Below, in pieces: positions 24,120-35,625 of a stretch of 64,000 bases of DNA; position 1 is the stretch's first letter; each line of letters begins with the position of its first letter. The DNA is from Podospora pseudocomata (Eukaryota; Ascomycota; Sordariomycetes; Sordariales; Podosporaceae). The stretch spans positions 1,798,001 to 1,862,000 of the forward strand of contig NW_026946363.1 of NCBI RefSeq assembly GCF_035222375.1, read 5' to 3'. The position numbers were made by a program, and so were the translations under genes. Under the pieces are notes generated by a model. That model was not told where the DNA came from. It worked only from the letters and a program-made list of their open reading frames with translations, and made no database searches.

Positions 24120-26344
24120 TTACTTTGCCCCGTTAGCCTTCCCCTTCGCCTTCGGTTTGTTGGTAATATCATTCACGGAATACCGGCTATCACCGTCATC
24201 CCCAAAAAGCACCTGGTCGCCCTTTCCTCCTAGTTGGGAAAACTCATCCGGGTCTCTGGCATCGTCTGGTCTGGGCTCCTTCTTGGGTGTGGTTTCTGGG
24301 TTCTTGGTATAGACCTTGACGTCGGGCTTGTCGCCCCCTGGGATCTGGTTGACAACTTGAACAGTGTTAATCGAGGCTAACAATGTCCGCTCTCTCTGGA
24401 CACCGCGGCGCGTAACGTCCAAGCCCTGGATGCCGCTGACAAGACCATTAGTGCTGTCATTGACACCAGGTGTCTTCATTGTCATCCAGGGATGAGCCAG
24501 GCACTGATCTATTGTGAAACGCTTCTCTGGGTTGACGACTAGCATGGAGTCGATGAGATCCACTACACAGTTGTTAGTCCATCCTATCCAACTATTTGTT
24601 ATACAGGGAAATGGCTACTTACAAGCAGGATCACCAACTGGGTCCCAGTAGGGTGATGGGTAGTCGAATTTCCCTTTCCTGATCTGCTCAGACAGCGAGT
24701 ATGGGAATGCAGCACTGGTGAGTTCGTCCGAAAATGGGGGGAAGCCGCACAGGCAGATATAAAGCACCACACCTAGTGACCAGATGTCAACAGCCTTGGT
24801 GTACTTGCGGTTCCGGGTATCTGCTAGGATCTCTGGTGCCACATAGCTGGGCGTCCCACAGAGTGTTGTCGTGAAAGATTCCTCTCCGATGATCTTGGCC
24901 AACCCAAAATCTGCCAACTTGACGTGCAAGTCACGGTCCACCAAAAGAATGTTCTCTGGCTTGATGTCTCTGTGCACAATGTTCCGATCGTGCAAATACT
25001 TGACACCCTGAAACAATTGGGTGAACAGCTTCCGGCATTCGGACTCGCTCAGTTTCTGCTTCTTCACAATGTAGTTGAACAGCTCTCCTTCCGGCGCAAG
25101 CTCCAGCACCAGATAGACGGCATTGGGTTCGTTGAAGGTGTCCTTGAGACATAGAACATTCGGGTGGCTAACACCCATGAGCATCGCAATTTCTTGCTGG
25201 AGGCCTTCGTTTTTCGATCGCTCTTCCACCCCTGGCGTCTTGGTGAAGACTTTGACAGCATAGCGCTGCCCTGTGGATTTCTCAATGCAGAGATATACTT
25301 CGGCAAAATGGCCCTTTCCCAGCTTCTCGATGGGCGTGTATTGCTGTAAGAAGGCATTGGCATGTCGGTTTTTGGGATACCGGAAAATGAACCTGGCCTT
25401 GTCCATGACAGCAATTTCGTCATACTCCTTAAGCTCACGCCGTTGGTTCCGCCCAACGAGCTGATCATTGACGTATGTGCCATTGCTGGAAAGATCCTCG
25501 ATAATCACAACTGTGTCGTTTCCCTTGTGTTCCGTAAACAAAAGACAATGACGGTTCGAAACTATCGGATCATCAACTTGGATGTCTACTGACTGTCAGT
25601 CTTACCGCCTTCCACAGTAGTAGCTGTGCGTTGGAAACCTACCGCATTCGGGGTGTCTCCCAATGAGATAACCGCCAGAGGAGAGCCCTTTCCCTGACTT
25701 CTGCTTCTGATCGAAAGCCTCCTGCTCTTTGAGAAGAGCCCCCCTGCCCTTTCTAGCAGGCTGTTTTGCCCCGGAGACGGCGCCGGCCACGGTTTCTGAA
25801 GGAGGGCAAGACCCCCTCTTCCTCATCACCACACAGGTGCCTCCGTAACGGGTGTCCATAGGAAGTAGGTATCCCCAGACCCCTTCCTTTACCTCATCTT
25901 CCACCTCATCGGAGAGCGGTGCGTTGGGGTCTACGTGTGTCTGACTGAACGCTTGCGTGTCTTGGGGAGGAGAACTGAGGGCCGCCACTTGAGAATGCAT
26001 GTACTCGTCGCGACGCTGGGAGACGCGGCCCTCTGAAGGTGTCGCCGTGGCTTCCTTGGCAAACTCATCGGTTCCTTCGCTCGTCAAATGTGTCACGGGT
26101 GATGGAAGATGCTGTTTGTTGATGACTGGTGTCTTGACCAGGTCGTTGTCGGTGCGCTGCGAAAGTCGCTCGGACCGGCGGGGCTTCTTGAATGATTCAG
26201 AGGGAGCATCGTCGCCCGTAGAGCCCTGAAGGAGAAGAGAGATTAATCGGCGGAACATGTCGATGTATGACAGTGACGCCATAGAAAGAGGGTACATACG
26301 GCGCGACCTCGCTTGAGCTGACTGGCCTCAGATCGTGGAGCCAT
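24120..26344 (-). CDS. prd-4: PRD-4 / Chk2 checkpoint kinase
   Basis: Chk2-type kinases act after DNA damage downstream of ATM/ATR; in Neurospora, PRD-4 also phosphorylates the clock protein FRQ. Exons: 26344-26300, 26225-25643, 25585-24623 and 24562-24120, giving 677 aa. An S/T-Q cluster lies at residues 8, 37, 84, 93, 105 and 109. The FHA domain at about 175-275 shows GYLIGRHPECG and SSNGTYVND. The kinase domain at about 292-560 shows GKGHFAEVY, AVKVF (Lys about 321), HRDIKPEN (Asp about 416), DFGLAK (Asp about 435) and CGTPSYVAPE. The tail is Lys-rich and ends KAKGKANGAK, a possible nuclear signal. The donors GTATGT, GTAGGT and GTAAGT and protein continuity support all three introns. The first exon is only 15 codons. 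Confidence 0.93.
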
Positions 26345-27879
26345 GACGGCGTGGGCTGTATAGGAGCCTGTAATAGTGTGATTAAGTAGCAGGTGCGACA
26401 GTCGTTAAATAGGCAGACAGCCAAATGGGGTCGACTGGGCGGGTGAGCTAGGTAATGGATGTCAGCAAGGAATGGTGTGCACGTTGTGGTTCCTGCCTCG
26501 AGAAATCATAGCATCACTCGCGGGAGCTTGGTAAGGAACGAACCGCGCCTCAGCGCCTCAGCGGCCTCTTGGTGTACACAGTGCGCTAGGCTCCAATGAG
26601 CACCTCCAATCGCCGGCTGACTCAGGGGACCGGGGTCTACGATCGTCGAGGATGGACAAAATAACAAGTATCGCCAGTTCCTCAAGACGTCAAGCAATGG
26701 TCGAAAGTTCTTGTACAACTGTCGTGAGGTGTCAAGCGTAGCTGAAGGGCGTCAAGAGATAGGTTAAGGGCATCGCACGGCAAGTGTTGGAAGACATTTA
26801 TTTGAAAGTCATTGAAAAAAGGTCTGCCTAGCGTTGGAAGATGGTAGGTTGAAGGTGCCAAGGCGCTAAAGGACCGTTGAAAGGCTTGGAGAGTAAGGGA
26901 AATGCCTTCGAAATGGTCCATCAAGCTTGTTCAAGGCAGTTGGAAGGTGGCTCCGTCGAGAAATTGCGAGAGCACACACCTCGTTGCGGCAGTTCCCAAT
27001 TTCTTGTCCACAGTCAACACTTGCAGTGGGCTTTCGAATGACCCGCCGCAACCAGGATGCTTAGCTGATGCAGGGGCTGACACCGAGGGCGTGCCGTTGT
27101 CTTGCCGTAGGGCTGGTCATGTCCAGATTTCTGGGGTCAAGTGGGCTTCGCACTGAAAGTTTGATGTGACTCCTTTGGACTGTCAGCTGTTGCCTTTGAT
27201 GTTGATTTTTCAAGATTTTCTGAGACTTCAAGACCCAAATCCCAAAGTCTGCTCGCCCAGCAACCCCTTCTTCTGACCCTTTATTCTCGGTCAACAGCAC
27301 CTCGTGGCTTTTCTTGAGGGCCAGTCAGCGTGGGAGACCCGCCCCTTTAAGCGGCAGATCGGCAGCTGTCAAGCTCCGCCTCGCAAAGAAACCGGCTCGT
27401 GGCTTGACTTACACCAAATGTGGCGCAAGGAAGCCCCGTTCCACTTCATGATGTCGGTCGAGGCAGGGTTGACATCTGGAGCTCAGCGGTTCGAAGCGGT
27501 TGGTATTTTGCATGAGAACTTGTCGATTTTTATTCCCTGATCCTGCGAAGAGATAGTTACTGAGGCTTGGGAGAGTTATAGTGCTGGTGATCCCTTCAGA
27601 ATACCATTAGTGTTTGCTGATATCATCGATGGCCAGTTTTGAGCCTGATGTTTCTGGCCAGCATCTCACGCTGTTGGCTGGAGTTGTCGCTGAAGAAGGA
27701 GCTATTGTTGCGCCCACTATTGTCGCCATGCTATTGTTGACAAAAGTGACTTCAAGTGAAAGCTCAGGCTGGCGATACTGCCCCGCCTTCTACTACAAGA
27801 CTAGCGCCTCTCGCTTAACTATCTTCTTATCGCCTAGCGCTATTTTCACGTGATTTATCGCCCACAGATCCAGAGAAAA
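26345..27879. other. Divergent intergenic region between prd-4 and eIF3m
   Basis: No conserved frame was seen. Degenerate short repeats with roughly 20-base spacing appear at about 26700-26960. One unit there (aaatgccttcgaaatggtcc, starting at 26900) matches 17 of 20 bases of a unit in the minisatellite at 56721-56960. Confidence 0.5.
26700..26960. repeat. Degenerate repeat-like stretch, about 20-base spacing
   Basis: Phrases such as ggtgtcaagcg, gggcgtcaagag, gggcatcg and aaatgccttcg recur with roughly 20-base spacing. The pattern is weak. It is listed because one unit closely resembles the clear repeat near PRP28. Confidence 0.35.
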
Positions 27880-28239
27880 ATGGCATTGAATGCGGGGCAA
27901 CAAGATTCTGCCGCCTCAGGGTTTGACAAGGCAAAAGCAGCAGAGGGCCAGGAATCGACAAAGAAAGTGCTCCCACCAGTCCGAACCCTCCCGCCGGGCC
28001 CCCTACCGCCCTACGAGTCTCTGGATGCGATTTCTCCGCCAGCAATACCAGAAGATTTTCACGATATCGGTCGGTCCAAGCCCCTCTCTGACCTCCATTC
28101 CGACCGTACCCCGTCCGATTTGAGCGACTACTCGGACCACAACACTACCAAGTACACCGACTCGGTCGTCAAAGGCGCCGCACTTTTTCTCGAATTTTAC
28201 GGCTTATCCTACACCCCCCACGCCGACAACACCGCGAGA
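27880..28239 (+). other. In-frame extension upstream of eIF3m
   Basis: The eIF3m frame is open for 120 codons upstream of the conserved start, back to an ATG at 27880 (gaaaaATGG). The translation is Pro/Ser/Asp-rich ([20 protein letters not shown], then SDLSDYSD). It has no recognisable domain. It may be leader that happens to lack stops, or a longer isoform. Confidence 0.35.
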
Positions 28240-29597
28240 ATGGCTTCCCCTCAGCTGATTTTTGTCGATGGCACCTTCGCCGAGCTGGCCCAGGAGATGG
28301 CCGACTACATTCAGGCCAACTCAGCCAAGACTGAACATGCCGTCCAGGTTGGCGACGAGGTCAGACCTCTGTTGGAGAAGGAGAAGAACGAGGATGCTCT
28401 CGAGGCTATCGTCAAGGCCTCCGGCGTATTGAATACGGTTCCCGAAAAGGAGTTCACTGGTGCCATCAACCTCCTTATCCACCTTGTCCTCCAGTCCAAC
28501 GAGCCCAAGAGACATCTTCCTGCTGTCTGCAGCAACCTTCTCAAGCCCATCACATCCTCGCCAAGCCACGGCTTCACCCTTGCCGCGAGTGCCCTCAGCA
28601 CCATCTTCAACCTCCTGGACAAGACGAACCCCGTCCGGTACAATGTTTTCTTGCAGATCATCCGCTTCATTCGCCAACACGGCCAGTACGAGCTTCTCAA
28701 GCCCCGGTTAAAGAACTTGGAGGCGTGGTTTGCCGATTGGGAGACCAACGCGGAGGATCAGCGCAAGCTCTATATCGATGTGGCTGATGCCGCTGCTGAG
28801 GCCGGCGATGATGAGTGAGTATAAACAGGAGTCATGCCAAAAGATTACCGGCTAACTAAATTTTCAGGGAGTCATACCACTACATTCTGAAAGCCCTCTC
28901 CACCTTTGAGCGCGAGGAAGCCGAGGGTGAGGAGGCCCAGAAGTATTCTCTCAAGGCTCTCAAGATGGCCATTTCTTCCCCCACCCGGTTCGACTTCCAG
29001 GATCTCCGTGCCCTCCCAAGCGTTCAGGCGCTTAGCGACTCTCAGCCCATCTACTCTCAGCTTCTCGACATCTTCACTGAGCAAGATCTTGAGGACTACA
29101 ACGACTTCAGAGAGGAGCACGAGGGTTGGATCGAGAAGGAGAAGCTTGACCACGAGAAGCTGCAGCGCAAGATGCGCCTGCTTACTTTCGCCAGTCTCGC
29201 CGCCAGCACGCCCAACCGCGAGATCCCCTACGCCAACATCGCTAAGGCTCTCCAGATCCCCTCCGAGGACGTTGAGATGTGGACAATCGACGTTGTCCGC
29301 GCCAAGCTTGTCGAGGGCAGACTGTCTCAGAAGCAAAAGGTCTTCCTTGTCCACAGAACCACCTACCGTGTTTTCGGTGAGAAGCAGTGGCGCGAGTTGG
29401 GCACGAGAATCGACCAATTCAAGCTGGTTGTTGACCGTCTCACCAGCACTGTGCGCAGGGCCCAGGCTGAGGTTGAGCAGGCGAGGAAGGCCGAGGAGGA
29501 GCAGCTTGCTAAGAAGCTCGCTGGCGCTGGTATCAGCAGTGGTAACCCGGGCGACCGTCGCCGCCAGCCAAGGCAGCGGACGGATGATGATGATTGA
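28240..29597 (+). CDS. eif3m: Translation initiation factor eIF3 subunit m
   Basis: eIF3m is a PCI-domain subunit of the eIF3 complex, which holds the 40S subunit ready for mRNA and initiator tRNA. Exons: 28240-28814 and 28868-29597, giving 434 aa, the usual fungal length. The intron is 53 bases (GTGAGT..TTTCAG). The start [13 protein letters not shown] matches how fungal eIF3m proteins begin. The middle is helical repeat. The PCI domain lies at about 250-380, with [18 protein letters not shown], the winged-helix phrase [16 protein letters not shown] and [14 protein letters not shown]. The C-terminus is a charged coiled coil ([18 protein letters not shown]), then an Arg/Asp tail. The frame is open upstream (see the extension entry). 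Confidence 0.9.
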
Positions 29598-30239
29598 ACG
29601 CGTGCACAGTTTTCGGGACATTTCGGGATATGAGGTGGCATCAGGGACATGGCATATGATCTCTCTTTGGGGCGACCTAGAGTAATTAACTTGGTTTGGC
29701 CCTTTCTGGCGTTGAGAACCAAAATGGCTGGGCGGGGTTTATATCTAGACTCCTTTTTAAACGGGTTGCTTTTATTACATCCACGCGAGTAGATATCCAG
29801 GGTCCCATAAAATTCATCACTTTGGCTGCAAAACAACGGGTTGGGCTGGGATTAGAGGGCGTGCTGAGTGACATGGACATAGCGATTCCTGCGTTGCATA
29901 TTTAAACAATCATAGTTCAGAGTTGATTCCTCTCATGTGAAGAGTGATCGGTACCTACTCTGAGCATCGTGTGCCACTGCAGCTGCGGTCAATATGTTCC
30001 TGTAGAGGACATAATCTCTTCTACGTCTCTACTATAGACTTTTCGACTTCGTATCCATGGCTTTGAAGACACAGTCGAGAGGCACGTGATTCTGTGAATA
30101 TTTCTCACTCATGGTTGCTCATCTCATCACTCTTTCAACTACATCGTCAACTCAAGTCTACCTCAACTCACCACCGCCACCGAACATCAATACCATCACC
30201 TCCATTGTACCACAATATTCACTGTTTTACGCCCCCCAA
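29598..30239. other. Gap between eIF3m and DPH4
   Basis: The 3' region of eIF3m and the promoter of DPH4, both on the + strand. No gene was seen. The last 150 bases are A/C-rich, typical of a leader. Confidence 0.55.
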
Positions 30240-30815
30240 ATGGACACCCCACCACCACGAAACCATTACACCACCCTCTCCCTCCCCCCCTCCCTCTTCT
30301 CCAGCGGCCTCACCCCCGAAGAGATAAAACAAACCCTCAAGAAATCCTATCGCCGCGCCCTGCTGGCTCACCACCCGGATAAATCAACCACCTCCTCCCC
30401 ATCAGTGACGATAGACGAAATAACACTAGCCTACACTACCCTCTCCACCCCCTCCCTCCGCCAAGCCCACGATCTATCCCTCTCCTCCTCGGGTTCTGGC
30501 CCAGCAGCGCTAGGGAGACATAAACTCCAAACCGGAATCGAAACAATCGACTTGGACGACCTCACTCATCATGAAGGGGAGGAGGAAGATGAGTGGTACA
30601 AACCCTGCCGGTGCGGCAACCCCAAAGGCTTCCTAGTTTACGAATCAGATCTCGAAGAGGCGGCAAATGGAGGGTTGGAAGAGGTTGTCGTCGGCTGTCA
30701 GGATTGCAGTTTGTGGCTCAGGGTTGTCTTTGGTGTTGTTGTTCAAGATCAAGATCAGGAGGGGGAGACTCCAGAACAGAAAAAGGGGGAGACACCTGCT
30801 GCGGAGAGGGGGTGA
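30240..30815 (+). CDS. DPH4: Diphthamide biosynthesis protein 4 (J domain, CSL zinc finger)
   Basis: Dph4 (human DNAJC24) helps the first step of diphthamide formation on elongation factor 2 by supporting the Dph1-Dph2 iron-sulphur enzyme. The gene is a single exon of 191 aa. The J domain lies at about 9-85 with the HPD motif at residues 45-47 (AHHPDKS). The CSL zinc-binding domain starts with WYKPCRCG (Cys 123 and 125) and closes with CQDCSLWLRV (Cys 153 and 156), so all four metal ligands are present. The tail is a Glu/Gln-rich extension. MDTPPPRNHY is chosen as start because it opens directly into the J domain; the frame is open upstream but that part is leader-like. It converges on the 14-3-3 gene. 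Confidence 0.92.
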   Translation: MDTPPPRNHYTTLSLPPSLFSSGLTPEEIKQTLKKSYRRALLAHHPDKSTTSSPSVTIDEITLAYTTLSTPSLRQAHDLSLSSSGSGPAALGRHKLQTGIETIDLDDLTHHEGEEEDEWYKPCRCGNPKGFLVYESDLEEAANGGLEEVVVGCQDCSLWLRVVFGVVVQDQDQEGETPEQKKGETPAAERG

Positions 30816-31746
30816 TACTACGGAATGGGCGGAATAGACGGGTGGGCAATTACCCATTTGACACGCAGACATAATACATCATTCTCGAAAAGACAGAGAT
30901 TCTGCAACTCTGATAAAACAAACTGGCTGGTCATGCAATGATGCCTTTTCTTTGTACCCGAGTTTCCAAACTCTATAGCTGGCATTGTATAGTTGGCGGT
31001 GATGAGTAGGGCACCGGGTTATACTTAACCTCAAGTACGTCTTTGAACGGAACAGGGAACGGCCTGTGGAGTCTCAAGATGTCGGAGTCCTTAAGAATGT
31101 CACCCTCTATCAGTATCACAGCAAAGGCCATCTCTGGACTCATCACAAACAGGTGAGATGAAAGCCGAGTCTCAAGACCCACCCAAAGTTGAGAGCATGC
31201 AGCTGGCTACGTCACTCGCTCTTTTCGAGTCAGGGGTGGAGGATCTCAATGTTGATCTGGATCTCCAGCTAGATGACCAAGATGTCTCAGGGCCTCGTTG
31301 TGATCCACTAAGGAAGGACACCAAAGAATGCAAGCAAAACACCGTCACGAGGAAAGCAATCACTTGGGTATATCAGAATCTATAGGGCAACCTAAGGATG
31401 CAAAAGACTGCCGATTACAAGCCAAGTATAAAAAGTACTGCCGTGTGGGGGAAGGGGTTTTGGATTTTCTTGTCCAGACGGTCTTCCCGTCTCGAAGAGT
31501 CTAAAAGGCAAGCAGGGTGAGAAAGGAAAAGCAAAACCCTCCGTGTATGCTGCGCTCTAGCCCTCAAGGTACCGCGAATCACCGCCTCATGCAAGTCCTC
31601 CTAAGTCTGTATTTTGCCTAAACACATGCAACGACCCGAGAGCATCTCCAGTCCGCACTCCAAAGACACCGTTTCCGCCGAGGGGATTCACCAACGATAA
31701 ACCAGGGTTATCACTATCAAGAGACAAAGAAAACAAACGACAAATT
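30816..31746. other. Convergent 3' region between DPH4 and 14-3-3
   Basis: Two short frames overlap here on opposite strands: 30973-31182 (-) and 31158-31385 (+). The minus one, 69 aa, is somewhat protein-like but has no known domain. They are too short to call. The rest is likely 3' untranslated sequence. Confidence 0.45.
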
Positions 31747-32047
31747 TTACTCGGCAGGCTTGGGAGCCTCCTCGGCCGGGGCATCGGCAGGCTTGGGCGC
31801 CTCCTCAGCGGCCGGGGCATCAGCAGCGGCAGCAGGAGGCTCGGCCTCGGATGAGGTCCAGAGAGTCTGCACATGATCGTTAGCACGTCGCACCGCCTCG
31901 TCTAGATCGGACTGCACATACCAAATTGTCGCGGAGCAGCTGCATGATAAGGGTGCTGTCCTTGTAGCTCTCCTCGCTCAAGGTGTCGAGCTCTGTAGTC
32001 AACATCGTCAGTACCTATACCTCCTTGCTTGCTTTGACCCTACGTAC

Positions 32048-32078
<31 letters not shown>

Positions 32079-32772
32079 GAGATGGCAAGCCTGGTCGGGA
32101 GCATTCAAGATCTCATAGTAGAACACGGAGAAGTTGAGGGCAAGACCAAGACGGATGGGGTGAGTGGGAGGAAGCTCGGTCTGGGCAACCTCGGTGGCAG
32201 CCTTGTAGGCGTCGAGGGACTTGTCGGCGGAATCCTTGCGCTTGTCGCCAACGGCGAACTCGGCGAGGTAACGATGGTAGTCACCCTTCCTGTGCGATTG
32301 TTAGAGGCATACAAAAGCCGAGAATCGAGGGGCACGAACATCTTGTGGTAAAAGACCTTGGACTCGCCAGTCTTGGCGGAAGGAATGAGGTGCTTGTCGA
32401 GAACGGAGAGGATGTCCTCGCAGATCTTGGCCAGCTCGGCCTCAATCTTCTGGCGGTAGTCCTTGATAAGGCCGACCTGGGTAGAGTTGCCCTTGGACTC
32501 CTCCTTCTGCTCAATCGAGGTGACAATTCTCCACGAAGCGCGTCTAGCACCAATGACATTCTTGTAGGCGACGGACAGAAGGTTCCTCTCCTCAACGGTG
32601 AGGTCACGGTCCTCGGAGGCAACGATCTTCATGTTCTCAACCATCTCTGTTGGGCGTCAAATCGTCAGAATGCGACCCTGCAAACGCCCAAAATCATCTT
32701 GACAAACGTACCCTCATAGCGCTCAGCCTGCTCGGCGAGCTTGGCGAGGTAGACAGCATCTTCATGACCCAT
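31747..32772 (-). CDS. 14-3-3 protein
   Basis: 14-3-3 dimers bind phosphoserine or phosphothreonine sites on many signalling proteins. Five exons: 32772-32712, 32646-32340, 32289-32048, 31992-31922 and 31866-31747, giving 266 aa. Family phrases in order: [89 protein letters not shown] and [15 protein letters not shown]. The phosphate-binding Lys, Arg and Tyr residues lie in these phrases. The tail is Ala/Pro/Glu-rich with two copies of EEAPKPA, longer than in many homologues. Intron 2 begins GTTCGT, an unusual donor, but protein continuity (KMKGDYH) makes it firm. The first intron falls after 20 codons. It could be called BMH1-like; paralogy cannot be judged from one locus. Confidence 0.95.
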
Positions 32773-33309
32773 TTTGTCGGTTTTGATGATTATCTGTGTA
32801 AGTTGAGTGGTAAGTTAGCGCGCGTTGGTTCAGAGACTGTCCAAGGTAGCAGGGCAATGTAGGTAATCGGTGAGCTCCGCCTTCGAGGGTGAATGTGTGT
32901 TGAATGTCGGTCGTGATGGGCAAGTGTGGGCGAACAAGGAAGAATTGTAAAATAATGGCAGGAAGCAAGTGTCGGTCGTTCTGGACAATCTCAACAGGCT
33001 TGCGATAGGCATGCGATTGCGCAAGCACCGTGCTGACTTCATGGCTTGGGCAAGCAAAGGATGCTCCCCGCTCTCGGTGGGGCATGCGCAGCGCAGCCCT
33101 GTCCAGGCCTTGGGCGTCGTTCGTGTGTTGGCCGCCGAAAAGGGGCAATTGAAGATGCCATGGGCTCGCCGCGTCCAGGAGCCCTCTCTCGATGCCGCCT
33201 TCCACAACTCATCGTCCAGAGGAGGCATGTGGTCGCAGTGGCGATGACGACAGAGGGGCCAGGTTTTGGTGTTGCAGCGGTGCAGCTGGTAGATGCAGCG
33301 GAGGCGGAT

Positions 33310-33334
33310 GGGGGGGGGGGACGGGGGGACGGGG
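33310..33334 (+). repeat. G-rich tract
   Basis: Runs of about 11, 6 and 4 G, spaced by AC dinucleotides. The tract could form a G-quadruplex on the + strand. It sits about 540 bases upstream of the 14-3-3 start. Confidence 0.7.
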
Positions 33335-34805
33335 ACGGCAATGCTGCAGACTCACCTTCGGTAGAACTAAGGAATCGAGTAATGTGTGTTGTTCTGGGGA
33401 GAGCGCAGTGTTCGCGGAGCGAGGTTCGTGAGTAGAAAGTTGGTGGACAGTGGACGATGTCTAACGTCTGAAGGTTTGGGGATGAAGGGTGGAAATGAGT
33501 AGAGTCACCGGTTTTGGATGCAAAGTTGGAAATGAGGGAAGGGGCAAGGCGGAAAGCACCAGCGACAACCACAAGGCGAGCGGGATGCCGTGGGTGGGCT
33601 GGCCTGGACGGGGTGACGACCAGTGAAATTTGGGTGGGCGAAGGGGGCCTGTGCAAAAGCCCCTCTGGCCCCCCCCCTCGTCCACTCCTGTTTAGGACCC
33701 GATTACCACCCGATGGAAAGATCAACACGTGACAAGTCAAACGACGCGCCAGGCCCAAGTACGTCACTGCTTTGACTTGACTGGCATCAGCCAGCGCCAA
33801 CTTGCGACATTCAGGAGTGGCGTCTCTGAAACTTGCTGCCTTGTCCCAATCCTAATGTCAAGACACATCGCCATAAAAAGAAACACCGAGCCACATCCCA
33901 TCAGAGAAGTCCCAGTCCAGCATCACCCTCCAACCCCCAACATAGACAAACCCCCAAGGTTTATTTGCTCTTACCTACAGTTTATTATGGCGGTCAGGCA
34001 TATGCCAACACACAGAGGGGTCGGGCAGCCAGTTCCACCGACCACTACCTGGCATCGGTTAAGACAGATTTCTAGAACGTTCAGCAGTCAAATCGTGATC
34101 CTATATATCAGATTGGGACCCTTCACATTCCTAGGTCGGCTCCTACACGACCGCAATGCTCGCTCGGAATGAATTGCAAATATGGCTCAGAATATCAACG
34201 CCGATGAAACAAGCGAATCCTTTTTGTCATTGCTAACTTGATCTATCTCAGCCTTTGCCTGGGGTGCTTTGGGCATTGGAGATAGGACTATCAAGAGTGG
34301 CTATGTAGAATGATTAAGCAAGCCATAGTATATTGACTCTCACGAGCCAAGGCCGAGAACACTTCCCACACGACCTGAACCTAGCCAGTGTTCTAGAGCC
34401 ATTCTATCGGTGCCATCATGAGAGGTTGAGAAACTGAGGAGATACAAACTGCGGGGCAATGGGGATCCCCGCAAAATGAACATCAAAGCTCCGTTGCCTG
34501 TCAACAACAGTATCTGCCGCTCATCAGTGGGGTGACTGCCTCAGGCCACCCCGTCATAGCCGATACGAACAAGGTGGGCTGTACTAAACAGTGGGGCCAT
34601 CAACCTCGAACCCGCCGTCTTGTCCCGCTTCGGCGGAAGCTTTGACGTCCACTCGACCTGCTGGGAACTCCCGAAGGTAGAAAAGCTCTCCACTTCCTCT
34701 TTGAAGCTTACCTGCTCAAACTTGTGATCAGACCATCGGTTCTCCCCAGAACTACTCCGTCATCTCAAGAAACTGAAAACAATTGTTCCCAGTTGTAAGA
34801 TCCTC

Positions 34806-34832
34806 CTCTCTCTCTCTCTCTCTCCCCCCCCC
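34806..34832 (+). repeat. CT microsatellite and C-run
   Basis: About nine CT units followed by a run of C, 110 bases upstream of the ATPase inhibitor start. Pyrimidine tracts like this are common at fungal transcription starts. Confidence 0.75.
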
Positions 34833-34941
34833 TTTCCCAGTCATTGAACAAACCACCGGCGTATAATACTCAAGACCAATTGCAATCTGCTGACACCTTT
34901 CTTTCTAACTCTCAAAGACGACCCCCACAACACCAATCACA

Positions 34942-35625
34942 ATGCTTCGCACATCATTCACCAAGGTCGCCCGCCCGGCGCTCTTCTCCCGCTCGTTCGC
35001 GATCACCTCGCGCGCCATGGCTGCTGGTGACACCGGCGCTCCCCCCAAGACCGGCGGCCAGGGGTACGTTCATCTTCCTTCTACCTCACTAACATAATGC
35101 CGCACCCGGCCCCTCCAACAATCACGAAGGAATACACACACGAGGTTATGCCGGAGCTCGCGGGGGGAAGAGAGGAGCTCTACGGATGAGGATTTGGAGC
35201 AAAGCAGGGTCATGACATCAACCTCCCTAGCTCCCTTGCCCGAGCCGAAGCTCCCTCCCCCTCTGCAGCCAGGTGTATCCCGGCGGCCACTCCGGCTCAG
35301 GCATACCCCTCCTATTTGTCTCCAAACTACCACGCATATCAATCACAAAAACCAGGGAAGAGTACATGATTAGCTAACATGGTAAACAAAACAGTGATGC
35401 CTTCCAGCGCCGCGAGAAGGCCCAGGAGGACTTTGCCATCCGCCAGCGCGAGAAGGAGAAGCTCATCGCCCTCAGACAAAAGCTCAGGGAGCAGCAGGAC
35501 CACCTCCAGAAGCTCTCTGACCACATGTCAGTAATCAGGCTCCATAATACCCTTGAACTCCCTGTACTGATGTATTCAAAAACAGCGACGAGATCACCAA
35601 GGAGCAGGGTGGCGAGCACAACTAA
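34942..35625 (+). CDS. INH1: Mitochondrial F1Fo-ATPase inhibitor
   Basis: IF1/Inh1 binds F1-ATPase when matrix pH falls and stops wasteful ATP hydrolysis. Exons: 34942-35063, 35395-35526 and 35586-35625, giving 97 aa. The N-terminus MLRTSFTKVARPALFSRSFA is a typical import presequence. The inhibitory helix follows: DAFQRREKAQEDFAIRQR. A coiled coil with Leu heptads (KLIALRQKLREQQDHLQKL) then forms the dimer region, and the protein closes with EQGGEHN. Intron 1 is 331 bases, much longer than most here; it ends ACAAAACAG after a GCTAAC branch site. Intron 2 is 59 bases (GTCAGT..ACAG). A second ATG (MAAGDTGAP) lies near the presumed cleavage site. It converges on NSP1. Confidence 0.92.

Larger units (their letters stand above)
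32773..34941. other. Divergent intergenic region, 2.2 kb
   Basis: Upstream region shared by 14-3-3 (-) and the ATPase inhibitor (+). A long G-rich run lies at 33310-33334. A CT microsatellite followed by a C-run lies at 34806-34832. Overlapping frames at 33039-33800 (-) and 33046-33435 (+) look like chance products of GC-rich sequence. No RNA gene was recognised. Confidence 0.55.

Noticed and set aside
33039-33800. 253-codon minus-strand frame upstream of 14-3-3
   Set aside because: It overlaps opposite-strand frames, crosses the G-rich tract, and resembles no protein.
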